DNA of 64,000 nucleotides from Sulfitobacter mediterraneus. GTDB lineage: Bacteria > Pseudomonadota > Alphaproteobacteria > Rhodobacterales > Rhodobacteraceae. The notes beneath the pieces were generated by a model. The model saw only the letters and a list, made by a program, of their open reading frames with translations, did not search any database and was not told the DNA's origin. This document shows positions 9,259-18,449 of this stretch, in pieces; the stretch's first letter is position 1, and the number at the start of each line of letters is the position of its first letter. The stretch spans positions 57,713 through 121,712 of the forward strand of contig NZ_QBKU01000012.1 of assembly GCF_003054325.1 (NCBI RefSeq), read 5' to 3'. A program made the position numbers and the translations under genes.

Positions 9259-9477
9259 GCCGGGTAAGATAGCACCGCTGGCAAGGTGGACCAGCGAGAT
9301 CGGCACAAGGGTGCAAATTTCACTGGCACATTCCTAACAGCCCAATCCGGGGCGTCATCAGCTATAGATCGGGCTGTTTTCCTGTCGCATCCGCATGATC
9401 TATCCGGTACGGATCAAAACCAACAGCGGCACCCCTCGTACCGCATACATAGGCCCGGCCGCAGCCCGCAACGGTGA

Positions 9478-10785
9478 TCATTTGACGATATGCTCGTCCT
9501 TGACGAACATATTGGCCCATGCGCGATCAATCAGGTCAGGGGACATCTGATAGGGGATGCCCTCAAATTCGCAGATCGAAATCATCTGGTCGATCAGAAA
9601 AATCGGCTGATAATTGGCATAGACATTGTCGATGGTCGGGTATTTGACTTTGAGCAATTGCACCAATGTCGCCTCGTCCAACGGCATACCGCGCTTCTTG
9701 GCGACCATCGCAAAAATCTTGAGAAAGTTTTGCTGGTTCGGCCCGTCAATCTTGATCTTGAAGAAGATCCGGCGCAGGGCCGCTTGGTCAAAGATTTCAT
9801 TCGGGTGGAAGTTGGTGGAGAAGATCACCAACGTATCAAATGGCACTTCGAATTTTTCACCCGATTGCAGCGCCAAGATGTCTTTGCTTTCCTCCAGCGG
9901 AACAATCCACCGGTTGACGATACTTTGCGGTGGCTCTTTCTGGCGGCCAAGGTCATCCACGATGAAGATGCCCCCCGTCGATTTCAGCTGCAGCGGCGCC
10001 TGATAGGTCCGCGCGGTGGGGTTGTAAACCAGATCCAGCATATCGAGCGAAAGTTCACCGCCCGTGATCACCGTGGGCCGTTCACAGCAGACATAGCGCG
10101 TGTCAAACCGGGTCACCCGGCGCAGGGATGTCGGATCTTGCACGTCCGCTTCGGCTTGGGAATGCACGATAGGGTCATAGACCGTGATCACCTGTCCGGC
10201 ATATTCAATGGCATAGGGAACATACACCTTGTCCCCCAATGCATCCCGTATCCCATTGGAAATAGAGGATTTGCCGTTGCCCGGAGGGCCATACATCAAG
10301 ATCGAGCGACCGGCAGAAACCGCAGGCCCAAGGTGGCCAAGCAAGCTGTCGGGCAGGACAAGATGCCCCATCGCGCCGGTCAATTGTTCGCGGGTGATTT
10401 GCAGATTGCGCACCGATTGGCGTTTGACCTGTTCACGGTAAACATCAAGCGGCACCGGCATCGGGCCAAAATATTCGGACTGCGCCAATGCATCCAGCGC
10501 TCGCGCCTTGCCCGCATCGGTAAGCTGATAGCCCATTTCATTGCCGTTGTTGGCGTTCAATGTGCCTGTTGCCTCAATCAGGCGTTGGTCACGGCCCATA
10601 TCAATCAATTCCTGCGTCACCGGAATCGGCAGACAAACCGCCTGTGCCAGATCACTGACCATGTCGATATTCTTGCGGAATATGGTCTTGAGCAGGATAT
10701 CCCGCATCATCGTGGTGGGCAGCAGCATTTCCTCAATCCGCTTGGGCGGAGGAGGGGCCATAACATTGGTGGATTGCATGTTCAT
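9478..10785 (-). CDS. AAA-family ATPase associated with the tad pilus locus
   Basis: 435 residues with Walker A GPPGNGKSS at 166-174, Walker B IFIVDDLG at 273-280, and a sensor-like IFSTNFHPNEIFD. The N-terminal 150 residues show no recognised enzyme motif but hold a winged-helix-like stretch (LQITREQLTGAMGHLVLP). AAGGA lies eight bases before the ATG. It is the last gene on the minus strand next to the Flp pilus genes, on the same strand and 69 bases from cpaA. Similar ATPases occur beside tad loci, but a mechanical role has not been assigned from sequence. It is unlike CpaF, the secretion ATPase encoded nearby. Confidence 0.85.
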   Translation of the reverse strand: MNMQSTNVMAPPPPKRIEEMLLPTTMMRDILLKTIFRKNIDMVSDLAQAVCLPIPVTQELIDMGRDQRLIEATGTLNANNGNEMGYQLTDAGKARALDALAQSEYFGPMPVPLDVYREQVKRQSVRNLQITREQLTGAMGHLVLPDSLLGHLGPAVSAGRSILMYGPPGNGKSSISNGIRDALGDKVYVPYAIEYAGQVITVYDPIVHSQAEADVQDPTSLRRVTRFDTRYVCCERPTVITGGELSLDMLDLVYNPTARTYQAPLQLKSTGGIFIVDDLGRQKEPPQSIVNRWIVPLEESKDILALQSGEKFEVPFDTLVIFSTNFHPNEIFDQAALRRIFFKIKIDGPNQQNFLKIFAMVAKKRGMPLDEATLVQLLKVKYPTIDNVYANYQPIFLIDQMISICEFEGIPYQMSPDLIDRAWANMFVKDEHIVK

Positions 10786-10854
10786 GACATGGTTCCTTGC
10801 GTGATCAGACCGGTTTTTCTCATCTTGCAGGCTAAGGCCTGAATATGGCGTTTA

Positions 10855-11349
10855 TCAGGCACCGTAGATGGCCCCGAGAATGAGATAGATGGCCAATGCC
10901 GGGCCAAGCGCGAGGCCCATCGGGAATTTCTTGCCCTGTGTCCAGCTTTCCCAATGTGGGGCCAGATGACGCAGGGGGGTATACATAGCGCCGCGATGGG
11001 TCACGGCGGCGGCCAACAATGTGGCCATAAAGATCATCGTCAACATGCCGAGATCACCAAGAGCAATGTAAGGCGCTGCGGCGGCCGCAAATTTTGCGTC
11101 ACCGGCCCCCAAGGCGCCTGCGGCGTTTAACACAATGCCAACCACCAGAACGATCACCAAGGCCGCGAGCCGCCAAAGGTAGGCGTCAAAAGGCATCAGG
11201 AAAAAGCCAAGCACAATAAAGATAAGCGCCAAAAGCAGCACGGAAGGGTTGGTGATGCGCATTTCAGCCATATCCGTAAATGCCACATAAAGGCAGATCG
11301 GCAGAACAAACGGTAGAAACCACAAGGCATGAGCGGCGACGATGGCCAT
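10855..11349 (-). CDS. cpaA: Prepilin peptidase, type IVb pilus (CpaA/TadV)
   Basis: 164 residues, polytopic inner-membrane A24-family aspartic protease. The two catalytic aspartates are visible: Asp26 in FTDMAEMRITN and Asp84 in the GxGD motif GAGDAKF. The short form without the N-terminal methylase domain is typical of TadV/CpaA, which cleaves Flp prepilins after a Gly and may methylate poorly or not at all. It follows the TPR lipoprotein gene with a four-base gap, so the two are co-transcribed. The likely substrates are the two small pilins at 21.1-21.6 kb. Confidence 0.93.
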   Translation of the reverse strand: MAIVAAHALWFLPFVLPICLYVAFTDMAEMRITNPSVLLLALIFIVLGFFLMPFDAYLWRLAALVIVLVVGIVLNAAGALGAGDAKFAAAAAPYIALGDLGMLTMIFMATLLAAAVTHRGAMYTPLRHLAPHWESWTQGKKFPMGLALGPALAIYLILGAIYGA

Positions 11350-11353
11350 CCGC

Positions 11354-12205
11354 TTAGCCGTTTTCTAGGGCACGCAGGGACCGAACAGCCGCCTCAAAGT
11401 GCTGTGGATGTGTATCGATCGCCTCACGCAGCAGGTTCTTGCCAATCTCGACATCGCCCCGTTTGATCGCCGAAAGGGCCATCGTATGCAGCAATTGCGC
11501 ACGTTCTGTCTGGTCCATCGGAATGACGGGCAGGGTGTAGTCGCGCTGCGCGGAACGGGCAATCACGAGGTTGTTCTTGGCGGTGAACAGCGTGTCGTCC
11601 TGACGGATCGCGTCTGAAAACAGTCGTTCTGCCTTGGCGTATTCGCCGCGGGTCAGCTTGGAATAACCCCAGTTGTTCATGACGGACGCGGGGGTCGTCG
11701 TCAGGCCCACAGCAATTTCATAAAAGCTGTCGGCTTTTTTCCATTCTTTCTGGCTGTCTGCCACCAAGGCCTCAAGCCGATAGCGCTTGAAAGTCTCATG
11801 GGTTGGCGGCACGTCGTCCAACACCTTTTCGGCTTTGGTCCAGTTTCCGGCACGGATCAAAGCATCGGCGAGGTTCACGCTGTCCTCAGAGGTAGCGCCC
11901 TCCATCTTGGTGACCTTTTCCCAGGCAATCACGCCTTCGGTGACGCGCTTGGCCCGGATCAAGGACGAGGCCAGCCCGCGCTGATGATCAATGCGGCTGG
12001 GATCTTCTTTGATGGAGCGGGCAAAGTAGTTCACGGCCTCATTCGGGTCCGCGACGGTCAGCATCACATCGGAAAGATTGCTTTCATCGACAACGTTCAC
12101 GTCCTTGAAGGCCCGTTCAACGGTGGCGTTTGCGTCTTTTTCACCGCAGCCTGCAACAGCGGTGACGCCTGCAAGGCAGGCGGCCAAAACGATAGGGTGG
12201 CGCAT
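11354..12205 (-). CDS. tadD: TadD-like TPR lipoprotein
   Basis: About 283 residues. A lipoprotein signal peptide (MRHPIVLAACLAGVTAVAGC, lipobox VAGC, Cys at 20) is followed by tetratricopeptide-type helical repeats (NWGYSKLTRGEYAKAERLFS and similar). The start at 12205 is chosen because AAAGGACG lies six bases upstream; an in-frame ATG eight codons earlier would spoil the signal peptide. TadD proteins act at the outer membrane or periplasm in Tad pilus assembly, probably assisting secretin or OmpA-type partners. Confidence 0.87.
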   Translation of the reverse strand: MRHPIVLAACLAGVTAVAGCGEKDANATVERAFKDVNVVDESNLSDVMLTVADPNEAVNYFARSIKEDPSRIDHQRGLASSLIRAKRVTEGVIAWEKVTKMEGATSEDSVNLADALIRAGNWTKAEKVLDDVPPTHETFKRYRLEALVADSQKEWKKADSFYEIAVGLTTTPASVMNNWGYSKLTRGEYAKAERLFSDAIRQDDTLFTAKNNLVIARSAQRDYTLPVIPMDQTERAQLLHTMALSAIKRGDVEIGKNLLREAIDTHPQHFEAAVRSLRALENG

Positions 12206-12247
12206 TTTGTGCGTCCTTTTACTGCTCAATTCAGACGTTTGGCATCG

Positions 12248-12826
12248 TCACAGCGAAGAACTGATCAAGTAGTCCCCTCCGCCCCGACGCACCAACTTAT
12301 AATTATTGTCGTCAAGCTCAGATATACCAGAATTTTCGGATTTTGCGAGTGCTAAGCGCAGATTGTCGCGGATTGCGTCACTTTCGCCATTGTCCAGCGC
12401 ATAGGCCTTTCGGAAAATCTGTTCCGCCTCGACGGTTTTGCCCCGTTCCATCAGGACAACGCCGAGATTATTCCATGCTTCTGGCAGGGCATCCGTGCGT
12501 TTGACCGCGCGGCGCAACAATTGTTCGGCCTGTCCCAACCGGCCCAAGCCAAGGTTCGCCGTGCCAAGGCCAGAAAGGATTTCACTATCAACCCCCTGTT
12601 CCAAAGCTGCGCGATTGAATGATTTGATTGCCAGCTCATATTGCCCCGCAGCGATCAAGCGGTGGCCCACTTCGATCCCATCCACGGCGTCAGCGTGTTG
12701 GTTTACACCGGGGGCAAACGGGCTTTCGCCTTGCGCAGAAAAGCCGCCCGTAGAACAGGCGGCCAATCCGAATGACGTTGTGAGAAGCAGGGCGCGAAGT
12801 GATCCGCGCCGAAATGCTTTTATCAT
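12248..12826 (-). CDS. Second TPR lipoprotein of the tad locus
   Basis: 192 residues with signal peptide MIKAFRRGSLRALLLTTSFG and lipobox LAAC, then three or four TPR-type repeats (GQYELAIKSFNRAALEQG, LGTANLGLGRLGQAEQLLRR, NLGVVLMERGKTVEAEQIFR). It begins with an ATG that overlaps the tadC stop by one base (TAATG), implying translational coupling. It resembles TadD in design and probably works with the preceding machinery at the outer membrane. The sequence is not close enough to the next gene to call a recent duplication. Confidence 0.85.
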   Translation of the reverse strand: MIKAFRRGSLRALLLTTSFGLAACSTGGFSAQGESPFAPGVNQHADAVDGIEVGHRLIAAGQYELAIKSFNRAALEQGVDSEILSGLGTANLGLGRLGQAEQLLRRAVKRTDALPEAWNNLGVVLMERGKTVEAEQIFRKAYALDNGESDAIRDNLRLALAKSENSGISELDDNNYKLVRRGGGDYLISSSL

Positions 12827-13800
12827 TATTGTCCAGGTCCGCTCATCTTGCCCAATTCAGTGATGCCATGGACCGAAGGACCAACCAGAATGATCAACAA
12901 CGGCGGCACCGTCAGAATCATTGTGGCAAGGGTCATCTTTGTTGGCAACTTGTTTGCGGCCTCTTCGGCGCGCATCACACGTTTATCCCGCATCTCACCT
13001 GCATAAACCCGCAAAGCGTCTGCGATGGACGTACCAAAAGCGGCAGATTGCACCAGAACTGTCACGAAAGATGAAACGTCCTGCACGCCGCAGCGTTCGC
13101 CCATGTCATTGAGAACGGTGATCTTGTCCTTACCGGCCTTCATCTCATAGGCGACGACTTCAAACTCTTCGGACAAGGCCTGATAGGAAGCCCGCAATTC
13201 CTTGGCCACACGAACGATACATTGATCCAAGGATTGACCGGCCTCAACACAGACCAGCATCATATCAAGCGCATCTGGAAAACCACGGGTGATTTCCTCT
13301 TTGCGGGCCTCGACCCGGCGTGTGACCCAATACTTTGGCAGATAATAACCGATCGCGCCGGGGCCGATGGTCCACATCATGGTCTTTTGCGTGCTCAGTC
13401 CTTCGCCGCCACCCAGAAAGTTGATGTAGACAACGCCGCCCACCAGACCGATGAGACCCAACGCCATCTGTGCGAAATAGAACATCCGCACCGCATCGCG
13501 TGACTGGTATCCCGCCTGACGCAACATCAATTGTTTGGCGCTCAGCTCGGCCACGTCCTCGGGCTCAAGAAACTTGGCAAACTTCTGCAGTTGCTCATTG
13601 CCCTCGGACTGACGCAGGCGTTTGCCCTTGTCCTGACCGGCAGGGCTGGCTGAGGCCCGCTTGAGTTTGTTCAGCGGATCTTCGGGCTGGCGCAGGATCA
13701 ATACCACCATGGTCAGGATCATCAGGAACCCGATCACACCGGCGCCGATCACAAGGCCTAGTCCGCCCAGCTGCGCATCTATCTCTTGAAGAAATTCCAT
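12826..13800 (-). CDS. tadC: Inner-membrane platform protein TadC (type II secretion F family)
   Basis: 324 residues with an N-terminal membrane span (GLVIGAGVIGFLMILTMVVL), a cytoplasmic helical region, and a T2SSF domain containing FPDALDMMLVCVEAGQSLDQ and a final span (TLATMILTVPPLLIILVGPS). With TadB it forms the platform that couples the CpaF ATPase to pilin extrusion. Twelve bases separate it from tadB, in one operon. Confidence 0.93.
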   Translation of the reverse strand: MEFLQEIDAQLGGLGLVIGAGVIGFLMILTMVVLILRQPEDPLNKLKRASASPAGQDKGKRLRQSEGNEQLQKFAKFLEPEDVAELSAKQLMLRQAGYQSRDAVRMFYFAQMALGLIGLVGGVVYINFLGGGEGLSTQKTMMWTIGPGAIGYYLPKYWVTRRVEARKEEITRGFPDALDMMLVCVEAGQSLDQCIVRVAKELRASYQALSEEFEVVAYEMKAGKDKITVLNDMGERCGVQDVSSFVTVLVQSAAFGTSIADALRVYAGEMRDKRVMRAEEAANKLPTKMTLATMILTVPPLLIILVGPSVHGITELGKMSGPGQ

Positions 13801-13812
13801 CTCACTGGTTCC

Positions 13813-14775
13813 TTAAACTTTGATGTCGGTCAGCACGCGCATCACGAACAGATTGACCGCAAGGAAGATGCCAACAAGGAAACATGCGGGAATGAACATC
13901 GCGTGATCCTTCACATCGTCATAATAGTGAGGGTCGCTCACGTTGATCACGATCAGCGCCACAATCGGGAAGGCAGACAGGAATTTGCCAGACCATTTTG
14001 CCTCCGCCGTGATCGCCTTGACGCGGCGGAACAGACGGAAACGGGCGCGGATGACCTTGGCCAGACCCGCAAGGATCTCGGCGAGGTTACCACCCGATTG
14101 CTGCTGAATGGTCACGGCCACAGCAAGGAAGCGCAAATCCTGCATATCCAAACGTTCCGCCATGTCCTTGAGCGCCTCGCCCACGTCACGGCCATAGGCG
14201 CTTTCGTCTGCGATCACGCCAAATTCAGAGGCCAGCGGATCCTGGATTTCTTTGGATACGATGGAGATTGCGTTGGAGAACGGATGGCCCACCCGCAAGG
14301 ATCGCACCATGAGTTCAATCGCATCAGGCAATTGTTCCTCGATCATGCCCATGCGTTTGCCCGCCTTGGAAGAGACCCAGAAATAAATCGCACCAATGCC
14401 AATGCCAACAGAGATCAACGCACGCACAGGTGGTTCCGTTTCGGTACCGATGGTCAGCCCGAGAAAGGCAAGAACGGCAACGCCGCCCATCAGCATGATC
14501 AGCTGTTTGGGCGTAAAGGCAATTGCCGCCTTTTGCGCCTTTTCCGACAGCAGCGAATAGAGCGGAATGGTCTTGCTATCCATATGCTGCTGCATCTCTT
14601 TGCGCAGCTGGTCCAGCACCTCTTCGCGGCGCGATCCTTTTTCAAGCATCTCCAGCCGGCGGTTGACGCGGCTGTTGAGACTGATGGATTTACCAAAAGC
14701 CACCAGATAAATGCCTTCGACCAGCACCAGCACGCCGATGAAGATCAGGCCATAGATAATTGGTTCGGCACTCAT
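13813..14775 (-). CDS. tadB: Inner-membrane platform protein TadB (type II secretion F family)
   Basis: 320 residues: an N-terminal span (IIYGLIFIGVLVLVEGIYLV), two central spans (LIMLMGGVAVLAFLGLTIG, ALISVGIGIGAIYFWVS), then a T2SSF domain with LPDAIELMVRSLRVGHPFSN and LAVAVTIQQQSGGNLAEILA, and C-terminal spans. It is the partner of TadC in the Tad secretion platform. It follows cpaF by 11 bases in the same operon. Confidence 0.94.
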   Translation of the reverse strand: MSAEPIIYGLIFIGVLVLVEGIYLVAFGKSISLNSRVNRRLEMLEKGSRREEVLDQLRKEMQQHMDSKTIPLYSLLSEKAQKAAIAFTPKQLIMLMGGVAVLAFLGLTIGTETEPPVRALISVGIGIGAIYFWVSSKAGKRMGMIEEQLPDAIELMVRSLRVGHPFSNAISIVSKEIQDPLASEFGVIADESAYGRDVGEALKDMAERLDMQDLRFLAVAVTIQQQSGGNLAEILAGLAKVIRARFRLFRRVKAITAEAKWSGKFLSAFPIVALIVINVSDPHYYDDVKDHAMFIPACFLVGIFLAVNLFVMRVLTDIKV

Positions 14776-14786
14776 GACAACAATCC

Positions 14787-16226
14787 TTACTGAGCTGCGA
14801 CAGGTTCGTAGATAGAAGACGGCAGATCATAACCCCACATGCGGAAACGTTCGGCAAAGTTGCTGCGCACGCCTGTGGCTGTGAAATGACCGATAATCTT
14901 GTTGTCCGGTGTCAGGCCAACCCGCTGATAGCGGAAGATTTCCTGCATCGAGATCACATCGCCTTCCATCCCGGTAATCTCGGTGATGGAGGTCATGCGG
15001 CGCGAGCCATCTTGCAGACGCGAGGCCTGTACAATCAGGTTCACAGCCGAAGAAATCTGACTGCGGACCGCCTTAAGAGGCATTTCGATACCGGCCATCG
15101 CGATCATGTTCTCCAAACGAGACACGCCATCACGGGCGGAGTTGGCGTGGATCGTGGTCATTGATCCGTCGTGGCCGGTGTTCATGGCCTGCAACATATC
15201 GATAACCTCTTCGCCGCGGGTCTCACCCACGATGATCCGGTCCGGACGCATACGCAGGGCGTTCTTCAAACAATCGCGCGGGGACACTTCGCCTTTGCCC
15301 TCAACGTTTGGCGGGCGGCTTTCCATCCGGCCAACGTGAGTCTGTTGCAGCTGAAGTTCCGCCGTATCCTCAATCGTCAGGATGCGTTCGGCGTTGTCGA
15401 TAAAGGACGACAGCGCGTTCAGGGTTGTCGTTTTACCGGAGCCTGTACCGCCAGACACGATGATGTTCAGACGTGTCGCAACGGCGGCCTGCAAATAGGC
15501 GGCCATCTCTTCGGTGAAGGCACCAAAGTTCACCAGGTCATCAATGCCCAGCTTGTCCTTTTTGAACTTACGAATGGAGACAAGGCTGCCGTCAACGGCC
15601 ACAGGTGGCACCATGGCGTTGAAACGCGAGCCATCTTGCAAACGCGCATCCACATACGGGTTGCTTTCGTCCACACGGCGACCAACGGCGGATACGATTT
15701 TGTCGATGATCCGCAACAGGTGGCGTTCATCCTTGAATGTGATGTCCGTCAGTTCCAGTTTACCGGCGCGTTCCACAAAGATCTGCTGCGGGCCGTTCAC
15801 CAGAATATCGTTGACCGTTTCGTCCTTCAGCAGGGTCTCAAGCGGGCCAAGACCCGTGACCTCGTCAAAAAGTTCCGAATTCAGTGTCATTCGGTCTTCG
15901 CGGTTCAGAACGATGCTTTTTTCAGCCAGGATCTCGGAGGAAATCGCATTGATTTCCTGACGCAAGTCCTGCTCTGTCGCGTGTTCAAGCGCGGACAGGT
16001 TCAGGTTGTCGAGCAAAGACCGATGCAGCTCCAACTTGATGTCGCTCATCCGCTGCTTGCGCTTGACGTCCCGATCAACGGGGGCCGCCGCGGCAGGCTG
16101 GGATGCCTTGCGCGTGACGGTTGTCACCGGCGCTTTTTCCGCTTCTTTGATCGGAGTGACGGTGGCCGTGGCCTTTGCCTTTTCCGGTGCGGAGGCTGCG
16201 GATGGTTTTTTGTACTTCGAAAACAT
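14787..16226 (-). CDS. cpaF: Tad pilus secretion ATPase CpaF/TadA
   Basis: 479 residues. A low-complexity Ala/Lys/Pro-rich N-terminus (1-55) precedes the secretion ATPase domain with Walker [10 protein letters not shown] at 259-267, the Asp box [10 protein letters not shown], Walker [12 protein letters not shown] and the His box [13 protein letters not shown]. This hexameric cytoplasmic ATPase powers Flp pilus assembly and, in some species, retraction. It lies between cpaE and tadB in operon order cpaE-cpaF-tadB-tadC. Confidence 0.96.
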   Translation of the reverse strand: MFSKYKKPSAASAPEKAKATATVTPIKEAEKAPVTTVTRKASQPAAAAPVDRDVKRKQRMSDIKLELHRSLLDNLNLSALEHATEQDLRQEINAISSEILAEKSIVLNREDRMTLNSELFDEVTGLGPLETLLKDETVNDILVNGPQQIFVERAGKLELTDITFKDERHLLRIIDKIVSAVGRRVDESNPYVDARLQDGSRFNAMVPPVAVDGSLVSIRKFKKDKLGIDDLVNFGAFTEEMAAYLQAAVATRLNIIVSGGTGSGKTTTLNALSSFIDNAERILTIEDTAELQLQQTHVGRMESRPPNVEGKGEVSPRDCLKNALRMRPDRIIVGETRGEEVIDMLQAMNTGHDGSMTTIHANSARDGVSRLENMIAMAGIEMPLKAVRSQISSAVNLIVQASRLQDGSRRMTSITEITGMEGDVISMQEIFRYQRVGLTPDNKIIGHFTATGVRSNFAERFRMWGYDLPSSIYEPVAAQ

Positions 16227-16248
16227 CGGAGTGCCTTTCGGTCAGGGG

Positions 16249-17487
16249 TCAGGCGGCCTGCGCCTGATCTCCCTTGAGGTCATGAATAGAGTTCGCCAGC
16301 TTCGCGATTTCGCGGCGCAGCGGGCTTTTGGGTGCGGAATTGGCCAGCGGCAAACCGTGATCGTTGGCTTGTGTGACCGGCTTGCCGCCATCAGGCATTT
16401 GCAAATCAATGGAAATATCCAGCGATTCTGCCATCCGTTTGACCCGGCTTTTGGCGTTCAGATCGGTAAACTTGGGGGCGCGGTTCAGAACATAACGCAG
16501 CTTTTCAACCGGCAGTTCTTCGGCCTGAAGGGCGCGTTTGAACCGCAGCGCGTTCTGCGCGCACCGCATATCAAGTTCGATCATCGTGAAATAAACATGG
16601 GCATTGGACAGAACAGTTTCCGACCATTGCACCAGTGTCGAAGGCATATCGACCACAACATAGTCAAACTGGTTGCGGGCCATATCAAGAATACGGTCCA
16701 CGTCTTCGGATGTAATCAGATCCAGCGGCAGCATTTCAGCCGGGGCTGTCAAAACCTGCAAGCGGTCCTCGAATGTGACCAGCGACTGGCCAAAGATCTC
16801 TTCGTCCATGTTTTCGGTGTCGGACAACATCTCATAAACGGCCTCACGGCGCGGCAGATCGAGGAAAGTCGCAACAGAGCCGTACTGAAGATCAAGATCC
16901 AGCAGGCACACTGAAGGTGGGTTTTTCTTGTCTACGTTGGCCAGTTCCCAAGCGAGGTTCACTGCCATCGTGGTGGCACCCGTGCCGCCCGCCAAACCAT
17001 GCACGACCAGCAGGGCGCCGTCCTTTTTTGCGCCCGCCTTGAGTTGCGGTGCAGCGGGTTCCGGCTCCGCTTCGGCGGTCTCACCGGCGCGCACCCGTGA
17101 AATGGCCTGGGTCAATTCCCCTTCGGGAAGCGGGTAGGGGACAAATTCATCCGCGCCTTGACGCAACAGCGAATGCAAGGCGGCGGGGGTCACATCCTCG
17201 GCGATCAGGATCACCTTGATGTCCCGCGCTTTGGCCTGCGTAATAATCTCAGTCATCAGAACGAGGTTTTCCTCGTCTGATTCATCCAAAGCCAGTGCGA
17301 TAAACTCCATCGCTTCGGCCTCCGGTTGGCTAAAGAAGGCAAGGGCCTCGGCAAATCCGAGATCCCCCCAGCTTTCACCAAGCGCATCTTCCATATCCTC
17401 GATCAACAGATCGAAGTTCTGCACGTCGCGGCTGACGGTGCAGGCGACGATTGCTGCTGTTTCGGGTTGCGGCATACTGCTGCTCAT
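16249..17487 (-). CDS. cpaE: Pilus localisation protein CpaE/TadZ
   Basis: 412 residues from the ATG at 17487, which has AAGGA eight bases upstream (an ATG two codons earlier would be only two bases from it). The N-terminal 130 residues look like an atypical receiver domain. The C-terminal part is a MinD/ParA-like ATPase domain whose P-loop reads LAGGTGATTMAVN and lacks the usual Lys, as in TadZ proteins. LLDLDLQYGS and VVVDMPSTLVQW follow. TadZ/CpaE marks the cell pole and recruits the Tad machine. It is the first gene of the cpaE-cpaA transcription unit. Confidence 0.93.
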   Translation of the reverse strand: MSSSMPQPETAAIVACTVSRDVQNFDLLIEDMEDALGESWGDLGFAEALAFFSQPEAEAMEFIALALDESDEENLVLMTEIITQAKARDIKVILIAEDVTPAALHSLLRQGADEFVPYPLPEGELTQAISRVRAGETAEAEPEPAAPQLKAGAKKDGALLVVHGLAGGTGATTMAVNLAWELANVDKKNPPSVCLLDLDLQYGSVATFLDLPRREAVYEMLSDTENMDEEIFGQSLVTFEDRLQVLTAPAEMLPLDLITSEDVDRILDMARNQFDYVVVDMPSTLVQWSETVLSNAHVYFTMIELDMRCAQNALRFKRALQAEELPVEKLRYVLNRAPKFTDLNAKSRVKRMAESLDISIDLQMPDGGKPVTQANDHGLPLANSAPKSPLRREIAKLANSIHDLKGDQAQAA

Positions 17488-17703
17488 AGCCATATTCCTT
17501 TACTCGCAAGGGCTGGGCAAAGAGTTAATGCGCACCAATTTGGCTTGCCTGTCTTTGCACTGACCCATGTCTGGCATTTTGCGCAGACACATTTGTTCTC
17601 ACACAGTGGTATCGCAGCCAAGTTGGGCGAGATTGGGGCTAAAAAACCTCCATTGTTGGGTATGTTGAAACGATCACCCGTCAAAGTGGTGATTGATCAA
17701 ACG
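17488..17703 (-). promoter_or_regulatory. Likely promoter region of the cpaE operon
   Basis: The gap between the ompA terminator and cpaE is AT-richer than the flanking genes and contains no reading frame worth calling. Because the upstream transcript ends at the terminator at 17705-17733, the cpaE-tadC-cpaA unit probably starts here. No convincing -35/-10 pair or CtrA-type TTAA-N7-TTAA box was identified. Confidence 0.4.
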
Positions 17704-17704
17704 C

Positions 17705-17733
17705 AAAAAAGCCGGCACAGGTGCCGGCCTTTT
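17705..17733 (-). terminator. Intrinsic terminator after the OmpA-like gene
   Basis: GCCGGCA at 17711-17717 pairs with TGCCGGC at 17722-17728, with a four-base loop. On the minus strand it is followed by six T residues (the A-run at 17705-17710). It splits the locus into a pilin-cpaB-cpaC-ompA part and a cpaE-onward part. Confidence 0.8.
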
Positions 17734-17767
17734 AGGCTGAATTACATCCAACTATTTGATTCTATTG

Positions 17768-18445
17768 CTACTCTGCGACATTGCCAAGCGCGGTTCCGGT
17801 CAGTTCGGACGGCGGTATGGCACTGGCGACATAGTCGCGGTAGATGATCTGTGCGTATTTGCCATCCAGCACGGTTGGGTGCCGTTTCACAAAGCCGCTG
17901 ACCTCGGTCACGGTGCGCCGGTTCTTGCGTTCGCGGCCTTGCGTGACGATCAGTGGCTGTGTCTCGCCAAAGGATGCAACCGCTTCAAGTCTGCGCCTGC
18001 TGATGCCTTGCGACGTCAAATAGGCAACGGCCGCATTGGCGCGGCGCAGGCCCAATGTGCGGTTATAGCGGTTGGATCCTACTGCATCCGTGTGTCCATA
18101 GACGCGAAAGCGAATTTCAGGGAATTGCCGGATCCACCCGGCCTGCTGGCGCAGGATGGCCTGTGCCTGGGCGTCCAGTTTTGATGAATTGAAAGCAAAA
18201 TTGACCGTGGAATCGACCTCAGCGGCAAATCTGTTGGCCAAATCAACGGTGTATTGTCGTTCCCCGGTCATAACCAAGCGATTGTTGAGGTTTGCATCCC
18301 CAAAAGAGCCCGTGTCGGCCAGCGCACCAGCCTCACGATAAAATTGCGTATAGACCGGATCCGAACTTGGCGCACAGCCAAGCAAGGCCGCGGCACTCAC
18401 GGCCAGACCTGTTGTCTTAAGTCGTTTGGTCATCACGCTTTTCAT
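17768..18445 (-). CDS. OmpA-family lipoprotein in the cpaD position of the tad locus
   Basis: About 225 residues. The N-terminus is a lipoprotein signal (MTKRLKTTGLAVSAAALLGC). The C-terminal half is an OmpA peptidoglycan-binding domain (NFAFNSSKLDAQAQAILRQQ, YGHTDAVGSNRYNRTLGLRR, GISRRRLEAVASFGETQPL). It begins four bases after the cpaC stop; an ATG four codons further in is also possible. It sits where other tad loci have CpaD/RcpB and may anchor the secretin to the cell wall. Its own terminator follows. Confidence 0.87.
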   Translation of the reverse strand: MKSVMTKRLKTTGLAVSAAALLGCAPSSDPVYTQFYREAGALADTGSFGDANLNNRLVMTGERQYTVDLANRFAAEVDSTVNFAFNSSKLDAQAQAILRQQAGWIRQFPEIRFRVYGHTDAVGSNRYNRTLGLRRANAAVAYLTSQGISRRRLEAVASFGETQPLIVTQGRERKNRRTVTEVSGFVKRHPTVLDGKYAQIIYRDYVASAIPPSELTGTALGNVAE

Positions 18446-18449
18446 CGTT

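Noticed and set aside
9336..9378. AACAGCCC/GGGCTGTT hairpin upstream of lhr as a terminator
   Set aside because: The loop is 27 bases and the T-run lies on the plus strand, where no gene ends, so it is probably chance.
9490..10842. A 450-codon plus-strand open frame opposite the AAA ATPase
   Set aside because: Same reason: it mirrors the real gene, has no domain, signal or ribosome site.
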